The position numbers and the translations under genes were made by a program. A stretch of 64,000 bases of DNA from Pisaster brevispinus (taxonomy: Eukaryota > Echinodermata > Asteroidea > Forcipulatida > Asteriidae), in contig JAMKCF010000009.1 of assembly GCA_023634235.1 (NCBI GenBank), positions 5,084,001 through 5,148,000 of the forward strand. Direction: 5' to 3'. How positions within the stretch are numbered: the first letter of the stretch is position 1; every line of letters begins with the position of its first letter. Below the pieces are notes generated by a model. The model did no database searches. It saw only the letters and a program-made list of their open reading frames with translations, and was not told the DNA's origin. Below are positions 55,719 to 64,000 of this stretch, in pieces.

Positions 55719-58700
55719 ATGTCTTCCCATTACGGCATTTACCCACAAGACCCTGCCTGGAGAAACAACAAACATGACAAAGCCGACTGCCGAGTGCTGG
55801 GCAGCAGTTCGGTACTTACATGGCTTAAATGGATTGATGTCAGAGCCTTGGGTGGAAGTGGGGAAAGACATCGCCAGTATTATGCAGAAGAAAGGTATGA
55901 ACTCACGATAAACATTCATGATATAGCTTGATTTTTGAGTGACATTTGCAAACTTCATGAACTTTGCCATCTTGATAATTTTTTAGGCTGGTTACCCTGC
56001 TGTGCTTGCAGCAATTGCTGTTGTGTTAACCGTTTAAGTTTGCATTATTCCCCTGTGGCGTGATTTGGGTACCAGACCTACATTGGAAGATTTTTTTTTT
56101 CCAGTGATAAACTCTGATTAATTAATTAGATCTTAACGACCAAAAAGGGCACAAGAAAGACCGAGCACCAGACAGGGGGCACATCCTAAAACATGTTTCG
56201 TAAGACGATATTATATAAGGGAATTAACAATGCATTTTGTAAAAAAAGTACACAACACTGCCTGTCAGTGTCAGAAAATTCATATGGCCGGCGGCAGGGG
56301 GCGCTAGATTACGAATGAGTGATGACAATTCAAGATTTGGCGCGGCAGGTCATTCATTTTCTGCTTAATAAATTGCCCCTTTGGCTCCTGCCCGTCTGTT
56401 ATGATACAAATAAGTACAATCAAAGTGTGTACCTCCCTCCATTTAATGTTTGTCCGTGTCGGTTTGGAACATGCCTCCGCTTTAGTTTATTAATTATTTA
56501 TATTAAATTCATCACCGCTCCATCAGTGGTCATACCACTTCTCATAAGTGGGCTTCTTCTTCAGGTTACACATCATGATTTCTAGCTACACACCCTAGCT
56601 CTAACTAGTTTTGTTTTTACTTGCACTTATCAAGCACAACTTTCCACTTGACTCACACGCACCTAGTCTTCACCTCAGCTCTTTACATCCAGAGAAGTGG
56701 ACTTTGCTGAGTTCTGGCGTAGATGTAGATGTAGATGTAGATGACATTATATTAATTTGGCCTCTCTAATTACGAATGTTAGTGTTGAAATGGGTTTCAA
56801 ACCAAAGTTTATGGAGATGAAAGGCAGCTGGAAGATAGCAGCACTTAAGTTACACTAGCACACTAGTAATCGACACAACTAGCAGCTAGTTGCGGTAACC
56901 ATACCACTCTAAGGTCCTAGTTAAATTATGAGGTTTGTTCCGCCATTGTCTCCACAAGGAGACGATAGTGGAGCAAACCGCATAGCTCTAAAGACCCAGT
57001 AACTGGGGTCTAGGAGTATATAGTAACTAACTTTATGAAGTACTCCTCTTTTTCAAATTTTGACTTCGAAGGTTGGGCTAGCTATAGGCCTAATACGTCA
57101 GTAAGTTAACATTTCCGCAAAAAAGAAGAGTACATCAACCCACCTAAGTTACTGGGGTCTTAAACTGAAAAGCCATAATGTATTTTTTTTACCCTACCAC
57201 TGTGGATGTTATTGGGTTTTTTTTAAACAGACCTACAAAGGTGATTGAAGGTTATCTATCAAATGTAGCCACGCCCTTTCTCATGCCAACTGAAATCATT
57301 TTTTTGAACATGAATTATTTCTGTGATTCACATTACCAGGAAGCACCAAGTGCTATTAACAATGTCAGCTGGACCACTGAAGAGACTGCGCTCCTCCGCA
57401 TTGGACATTCTTGAAGATGGTGACCTAATTCCTTGGACTTTTGTCAGTCCTCAGGCAGAGCAATCTGATAATGAGGCAACTACATACACCACAGAGGGAT
57501 TGGCCAATAAGAGAAGATATAGTACGTAGTTCTCTTCAAATGAATCAAGTTTGTTTTTTCAATTTATTTTGAACCTCAGGCAAGTCCAGAAAAGTGCTTC
57601 CTCATAAACAGTCAGTAAATATTTGAAATTGTTATTGAAAGTGAAATTCTTGCCTGTTTGTAATGTATGTAAGTTTACAACAGTAATCTGGGCATGTTGC
57701 CATTGTTAGTTCACACCGGACAACCCCAAATTCTCTGGAATAGGAATCTAGTTACAGAACTGATACTTCATACTATATAAGGGCAAGACCGTTTTTCCTT
57801 AGCAAAAAAGAGAGCTTAAAATCAGGATTAACTATTCTTAGACTGGCACATTTCAAGGGTCACTAAGCCAATAACCTTGGGGCATGGAGGCACAATTGCC
57901 TACTTGAAGTATCAGGCCTGTACTACGTGTAGTTTTGGTCAAGTCTGACGGACTCAATACTGCACCCCCAGACTTCCAGCTCTTAGCAATGTGAGTCAGG
58001 CATTTCTACCAGTCACAGGTGGTACATGTGACATGGTTTTTGGCTGGTAATCTTATTATAGTAAGAATAATTGTGTTTGTGCTCGGCTTATTTTTGTGCA
58101 GATCTATGAAATTGGTCCCAGGGGCTTGATTTCACTAAGAGCTAAGATTAATATAAGAATATGTGTATCACTCTTCACTGCTAAGTAAAGTGCGATGTCA
58201 CACCATGAATCTTTGACTTTGGTGATATTGACAACTCATCTTAAGATGAATCTTAGTGCTTTGTGAAATTAAGCCCTCAGAGCTGTTACAAATATGTAAC
58301 TTTAGTGACTGCATACATTGTATGACACATTTTAATGATCCCTTCAAGATCCCTTCACTTTAGTCTGTGACAAAAATATTGTTGATGTAATTTGACAAAT
58401 TTCTTTCAGATTTTTTGTATTATTGTTTTTCTTCACAGAACTGAAGAAAGGTAAAGTTGAGGTGAAGTCTACGCCAGAAGCAGATTCCAATGAATGGACT
58501 GATGAAGAAGAATACAGTCTTTGTCAAGTTGTTGCCATCAGTATGCAGAATGCATCAGGCAGTCAGGGCAGCCCCACTTTGGTCAACAACAGCCAAGAAA
58601 TCCAATCTACTCCCCACTCATCACATGGTGACCTAGCGGAAGCTCTGCTGGCCAGAAATATGACCAAAGAACTACAGAGTGTGAACATATCACAGATACT

Positions 58701-61622
58701 GGCAGAGTGTTTCATACCAACACATGGACACACCGATATCGTAGCAAGAGTTAAGTCGGGTGCTTTCCGACGTAAATTTCTTGGTTTCTTACACTCCAAA
58801 AATGAACAAAATAAACGTCTGTTAACTGGTATCAAACCTGAAGAGCTAGAAGTCATTTCCGGTGAGGTTGGTTCGCCTGTTAATTCCAGAGATGAACTCC
58901 AGGAAGACAAACAATACGAGTTACAGAAATCGTCTCCAACACTCAGAAAATGTCTCTCGGCTAAGAGAAGTAACAAAAAGTTCAAAGGAGAACAACAGTC
59001 ACAGATTGGAGAATCAAAACAAATTGTAAATGAAGAAACTGACCCTAATTCTGCAGACAGAGATGGAGAGTGTATCAGTGAATGCAGTACCAGGCGTCCT
59101 GTGAAGCAGCAAACAGGACAAGACAACAGCAGCTCAAAGGGTGATGTACACATCAGTGATAAACGTCAACCAACGAAAAGAACCTCATCAAGACTCCAGA
59201 AGAAACAACAACAACGACAATCAACTGATGCGGACACTGACAGTGATAAGTTAAACTCACCACACTTCTCAACAAATCTTGCAGATGATGAGTCCATTCA
59301 AAGTCTTGACTTTATCAAGAAAGGACAGGACTTCAGAAATGAACAACGGAGTGAACGACAAGAATGCGTAAACTCTGAAATGCTGATACCAGCTCAAGAA
59401 GGGTCAAGAACAGGTCTCAGGCTAGAGAGAAATGTGAGGACTGTTCAGCAGGCGAATGGCAAATCGGTCTCCCAAACACTTTCCATGCCTGATAACAAAG
59501 GATGGATAAAGGAGAGTGTACGGTTTGGAAAACAGCAAAGCTCAACTGAATTTAACAAGGCTGTAAAACAGCAAGTGAAGACAAACAGTGCACAGCATGC
59601 AGACGGGCTTGAAGCTAGCCAACACCATGTTACTGAGTCTGTTACTGCCCCGATCCTAGCTGCCATATCACCATCGGTCAGACATTCACAACAAAATGTC
59701 AAGGTGAATATAAAGTTTTCAGCTTTATTATTATTATTATTTTTTCATTTCATTTTATTTTATAATATTAAAACATCCTACATGTACGTGCAGTGCAGAG
59801 CTGAGTTATGTGGAATTCACAAAGTGTCAAAATATATTTAAAATTTAAATACACATTTAAAAGAGCAGAGACAAAAAAACTATAGAAAAATGACATAAAT
59901 AAATGGCGACACAAAAATATTTGCATAGTGCTTTTATACAGAGTTATGCAATAAAAACAATACTGGAGACTTATATAGTCCAAGTATCTCTCAATAAGGT
60001 ATTCAAGGTTCTGGAACAGAGAAAAATTTTTAAGACTGGTTGTTGAAGTTTTTGAATTATGAGAAAGATTTATGTCGCACTTTTAAGAGTGTACAAGGCA
60101 CTGCACTGCACTCAGCAGCCACCGCAAGAAACACCAGGGGCCCTTCTCTTAGCGTACTGCGTGTTATTTATTTTATATATCTTATTGTACTAGGAGAATG
60201 AGAAGAGGAGTTTCAAGGCGTTCAGGAAGAAGCTTCTTGACAAGTCTCTTGAGGTTCAACAGAATGGTCTTGTGTTGACATCGACTTTCAAACCTCATGG
60301 GAGTAGTGAGAAATCTAAGGTATAGCGGAAATGTCTTTATTTGTTCATCACTGTAATGTTTATTGCAATAGAAATGTTCAGCGACTTGAGATATTGGATG
60401 CAAAAACTGTGTTCAGTGTCGCACACTTGTAATTTGGAGTCTGTCTAATCTTTAGAATTCTGGCCAGGAACTTTCAGTAATCTTTGGTGAACCAACTCCC
60501 CATAGAATGAAATAAAACTTTGGGATGTCTGGGCGGATGTTGAATATGGGTTTCAGATTTGGAACTGTGGCTTGGAAAATTTCATTGGAACAACTTACAA
60601 ATAGTTAGGAGCCCATGATGTTAATGCGGTTACTGACCATTTTAATATTTCTTCTTCTTCATGAATGTTTATACGAATTGCGTTTCTTCCTATTGTATTT
60701 GTAGGAACATTATTGTGATAGTTACCTCTTGATGTTTATAAGGCCCTGCAAACCTGTGGAGGGAAAAACCCGAGACAAAAACTCTTGTGAGAAATGTTCT
60801 GGGAAAACCATGCTAAATTCTTCCAAACTTTCATTAGAACAATGGTTAGGAACCCATTATATTAATGAGATATAAAATAACGATAATCAGGCCTTGTGCT
60901 TAAGCTTTTTGTAAAGTATCCTACCTGGCCACCAGTTTAGTGGTCAAATGATAACACTCAAAAATAAATTAACACATTTTAAAAATGTATTATTCACATC
61001 TGAAAAGGAAGAAGTAATTTAGGTTTGCACAGTTTTTAGTGGCCCACAGGGCAGGTTGAGAAGTGGTGCTTACAAGCCCACAGCAGTTTTTTACAAGACA
61101 GAGTACAGTCATAGCTGTATTTATTTAGAACCACATATTCTTATTCACCCGGTTCAGCCAACTGATGTACAATTTCCATTGCTCTCTGTGTGTTGTTATT
61201 AATTGGTGTTCCTTCTCTTTGGTTGTTGCCCACTGCCCTGCATGTCATTGGACACGCTGATTGTAGATTCATCTAAATGATGCTGATTGTAGATTCATCT
61301 AAATAATATTGGTATTTCATCGTTATGTAATATTTCTTTGTTCCTTCCAAAACATTTCCATAGATCCTCCCTTGATCTTAAGTAGTACTTCCTCTCAAAC
61401 CTTTTCATTTGTACATTATTGATAATTCACAAGTATTTATAATACTTGGTTCTGAGGTGTACACTTTTAGAAATTGAAAAATACTGAAGAGGTTTTGTGT
61501 GTGCTTTTATTTGTGTGCAGGTTTGTGAGGGACTCGACAAGTATTTGATGCTGCAGAAGGTTCAGCAGAATCGCAAGAACATACTTGATGCTTGTCTAGT
61601 GGTGCAGAGAGACACTACCTGA
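55719..61622 (+). CDS. Unrecognised protein, 616 aa, five exons
   Basis: Exons 55719-55894, 57340-57521, 58439-59703, 60194-60319 and 61521-61622 join in frame (phases 2, 1, 0, 0; donors GTATGA, GTACGT, GTGAAT, GTATAG). The sum is 1851 nt. I do not recognise the product. The first about 115 residues look folded (SVLTWLKWIDVRALGG, RHRQYYAEER, SSALDILEDGDLIPW). Around residue 138 is EWTDEEEYSLCQVV, which recalls the start of a SANT/Myb helix but lacks the rest. Residues about 165-250 are moderately hydrophobic (ISQILAECFIPTHG, AFRRKFLGFLH). The long remainder of exon 3 is Ser/Gln/Lys-rich with KRSNKKFK and KKQQQRQ, probably disordered and nuclear. The last two exons are charged helix (RSFKAFRKKLLDKSLEVQQ, GLDKYLMLQKVQQNRKNIL). 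The exact start is uncertain: the ATG context (TACATGT) is weak and the frame stays open upstream. A 196-aa antisense frame over exon 3 is a shadow. Confidence 0.65.
56932..56979. repeat. Imperfect hairpin, 22-bp arms
   Basis: GGTTTGTTCCGCCATTGTCT onward (56932-56953) faces its reverse complement (56958-56979) with a few mismatches and a four-base loop. The flanks also hold AGACCCCAGTTACT-type inverted pieces (56990-57010, 57145-57163), suggesting a foldback element in intron 1 of the orphan gene. Confidence 0.55.
58005..58120. mobile_element. MITE family M1, partial
   Basis: The interior TGTGACATGGTTTTTGGCTG and GTAATCTTATTATAGTAAG and the end GATCTATGAAATTGGTCCC match the family. The left end is degraded. 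It lies in intron 2 of the orphan gene. Confidence 0.55.
58122..58276. mobile_element. MITE family M2, diverged
   Basis: GGGCTTGATTTCACTAAGAG at the left and GTGCTTTGTGAAATTAAGCCC at the right are imperfect inverted ends like those at 43743-43882, abutting the M1 fragment. Confidence 0.6.
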
Positions 61623-61972
61623 TGACCCCAGGGTTGTCTAATGGTGCAGAGAGACACTACCTGATGACCCTAGGGTTGTCTAATGGTGCAGAGAGACACT
61701 ACCTGATGACCCTAGGGTTGTCTAATGGTGCAGAGAGACACTACCTGATGACCCTAGGGTTGTCTAATGGTGCAGAGAGACACTACCTGATGACCCTAGG
61801 GTTGTCTAATGGTGCAGAGAGACACTACCTGATGACCCCAGGGTTGTCTAATGGTGCAGAGAGACACTACCTGATGACCCTAGGGTTGTCTGATGGTGCA
61901 GAGAGACACTACCTGATGACCCTAAGGTTGTCTAATGGTGCAGAGAGACACTACCTGATGACCCTAGGATTG
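61592..61972 (+). repeat. 42-bp minisatellite, nine units, derived from the last exon
   Basis: The unit is about TTGTCTAATGGTGCAGAGAG followed by ACACTACCTGATGACCCTAGGG. The first unit is the end of the orphan gene: its CTTGTCTAGTGGTGCAGAGA stretch encodes the C-terminal CLVVQRDTT and its TGA. Later units, 1-3 bases different each, repeat those codons and the stop in the 3' region. In another frame the 14-codon unit reads as a 132-residue GAERHYLMT repeat, which I treat as artefact. Confidence 0.93.
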
Positions 61973-62969
61973 ACAACTACTTTAAGCTGAAATTGGCCCT
62001 TCCTATTGCAATGAATTTCTAAGTAAATTTGGTTTACTTGATTGTATTTTGGGGGTTTATTTAATTGCACAAATGGAGCATTATCTGCACATACAATGTT
62101 CAGATTTTTTTTCTCCTTTCAGATTTTTCTAAAAGATAGCATTATTCTGAATATCTCTGCATTTTCAGCAGAGGGGTTGATTTAGTCAAAATTGTACACA
62201 TTAAAATCACAAATACTGATTTCTAAAAGGACAAAAATCTTCTTTGCTTTCTCTGTCTTGCTGTCTTTCTTATTGCTATGCCCCAAATTTCCCCACTGTT
62301 TTGCCCAAAATTTGGAAGGGCAGTTGGCCCCTGGATCATACGCCTGTTGTGGAGGCTCCGGGTAAGCGAGTGTTGAACAAGTCTTCTTCAGGCTCACGGT
62401 TTTATGAGCAGGGCGTTGTGTCTCTGTGAATGTCAGTCTATGATATCGTCAGTGTGCAGGGTCCATTTACTGTCAACATCACAGACATTTGTATTGCCTC
62501 AACACATGCAGTATGAAATAGCCACAACGGTCACTACATACATTATGTATTTTTATTAAAGGTAGGGTCAGCGTTTGGTTTTTGTCAAGGTATCAAAGTA
62601 ATGCTGATTTGTTTGCAAAATTATCAAGAAACATTCAACAGAAGTCACCTGCAAAAGTTTCAGCTGAATACAGTGTATACTTGTTGAGAAAACGGCAAAG
62701 TACTGTCGCGTTATTTTCAGACAAATGTAGAATCCATCCACATTTAGCGAGGTGACAGCGAGTACCGACCGCATCTCTGACCGCAGCATTCATGAACGGA
62801 CACCAACCCCTAAGAAATCTGAGAAAGGGTTCACGCATAAATCATTTCTCGGATTCAAATGTTTTGATTGATTTCTAACAAACGGGGGCATTTCAGACAA
62901 AATACTTTCCGACGATGCTTACTACCATTACCATCTTTATAACAAGTAAGCTTTCGGATAGAAATAACA

Positions 62970-63385
62970 AATAATAATAATAATATATTGTATTTGTATA
63001 GCGCCTACTGCAGGTCAGCCTCTAAGCGCTTAACATTCAGTATTTCCTGCAAGGTATTTGGGGCTACGTTTGAAGTATGAGACCTACTCCTTTACATAGC
63101 ACCTTGTAATGGTTTACAAGGTGCTGTGGCGCAATATGCAGCCGATCAAACCAGGAACACCGGGGCGGACCCCTTCTCTTTTCGATAAGTGCACTGGGTT
63201 CTTTTTCGTGCGTTACACAACACACGGGACCAACGGCTTTACGTCCCATCCGAAGGGCGAAGCAATCATGGTTAAGTGTCTTGCTTAAGGACACAAGTGT
63301 CACGACCGGGGCTCGAACCCACACTCTGCTGATCAGCAACACCAGAGCTTGAGTCCAGTGATCTTATCCACTCGGTCATTGTAAC
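62970..63385 (-). mobile_element. tRNA-derived SINE family A
   Basis: The minus strand shows the head (GAGTGGATAAGATCACTGGA, GTGTGGGTTCGAGCCCCGGT), the body and a GCGCTATACAAATACAATAT tail with (ATT)n, closely matching the copy inside the minisatellite. It lies downstream of the orphan gene. Confidence 0.82.
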
Positions 63386-64000
63386 CCCAAATATGGTTTC
63401 ATAGTCATTACCAAGGTATGACCCTACCTTTAAATGCTAATGATGTCAACAACAAAAAATTGGTAAATGAGAGCAGCAACACTGTGCAAATTCTGAAATT
63501 CGTTATTTGCTATGAACAACGGACAAACCTTTAACAAAACAGGAGTCATAAGACTTAAAGTGCCACGTATAGGTACTATTGTTTTTATTGCCCCTTTTTC
63601 TTCTATTGCAGGTATTTATTGGACTTTTAGAGTCATACAGGGATACATAAATCAGAAAGAATAGTTAAGCATTACAGTGAATATTGAATTGCTTGGAATA
63701 ATTATACTTTTTATCTTTCCATTCATGATGATGATGATGACGATGAAGACTTGCAAAGCACTGGAATCCGCCACAAATGGGCGCTAAACACGCTTCATCA
63801 CAGGCATGATACTCTTCCTACTTCCTAGTCTGATTTCCGATTTTTGGGTCCTTGGGGGAAAAAACAAATACTGTAATTGAAAAGCCTGAAAAGTCTACTA
63901 ATGCCTACACCATGTGTACATGTAGTTCTGCCCTTGAACTCGAACTCGACCACTGTTTCCTACTTTTTTCTAAAGCCCAAATATCATGCCTGTCCTCAGC
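63386..64000. other. Intergenic stretch at the window edge
   Basis: AT-rich, with a short (GAT)n run at about 63727. No supported gene or RNA is seen. Confidence 0.5.

Noticed and set aside
55708..55911. 67-aa plus-strand ORF from ATG 55708
   Set aside because: It overlaps the orphan gene's first exon in another frame. Only the 55719 frame joins 57340 without an immediate stop.
58563..59153. 196-aa minus-strand ORF
   Set aside because: It is antisense to the coding exon 58439-59703, which has agreeing splice phases on the plus strand.
61592..61990. 132-aa ORF of GAERHYLMT repeats
   Set aside because: It is an off-frame reading of the 42-bp minisatellite; the gene's own frame ends at 61622.

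Overview
The window is animal nuclear DNA: genes split by GT-AG introns, low gene density, abundant tRNA-derived SINEs, foldback/MITE-like elements and minisatellites. Gene content (a CIPC homologue, JKAMP, an LRRC58-related protein, small Death-domain proteins) and the repeat style suggest an invertebrate deuterostome. An echinoderm, perhaps a sea star, is my best guess, but that is inference. Nothing looks bacterial, viral or plasmid-like.

Layout. (1) 3280-5994, plus: a three-exon CLOCK-interacting pacemaker (CIPC) homologue, with an apparent +1 frameshift at a G-run near its end. (2) 5995-11800: intergenic, repeat-rich. (3) 11912-24698, plus: an eleven-exon gene for a 510-residue protein with one membrane segment, a Cys/His cluster, leucine-rich repeats and an LRRC58-type C-terminal domain; every splice phase agrees. 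(4) 27781-32577 and 43482-46419, plus: two paralogous three-exon genes for a Death domain plus a short conserved beta-type tail. The first copy is broken by a stop at the conserved Trp codon and by a 1.5-kb hAT-like insertion in its last exon; the second is intact (171 aa). Introns and downstream flank are also duplicated. (5) 35422-39055: a 28-bp minisatellite of about 111 units, split by a SINE. (6) 50001-55296, minus: complete eight-exon JKAMP (322 aa). (7) 55719-61622, plus: a five-exon gene for an unrecognised 616-aa protein, head-to-head with JKAMP with 422 bp between start codons; its last exon seeds a 42-bp minisatellite carrying copies of the stop codon.

The genes do not form one pathway. 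CIPC is a circadian repressor family, JKAMP an ER membrane protein linked to ER-associated degradation and JNK, and the Death-domain proteins are presumably adaptors in innate immune or cell-death signalling. The most novel items are the Death-domain/beta-tail pair, the membrane/Cys-cluster/LRRC58 architecture, the orphan gene next to JKAMP, a pre-miRNA-like hairpin in intron 2 of the LRR gene, and the exon-derived minisatellite. Exon joins were made by eye from reading frame, splice consensus and remembered family similarity; no search was run.
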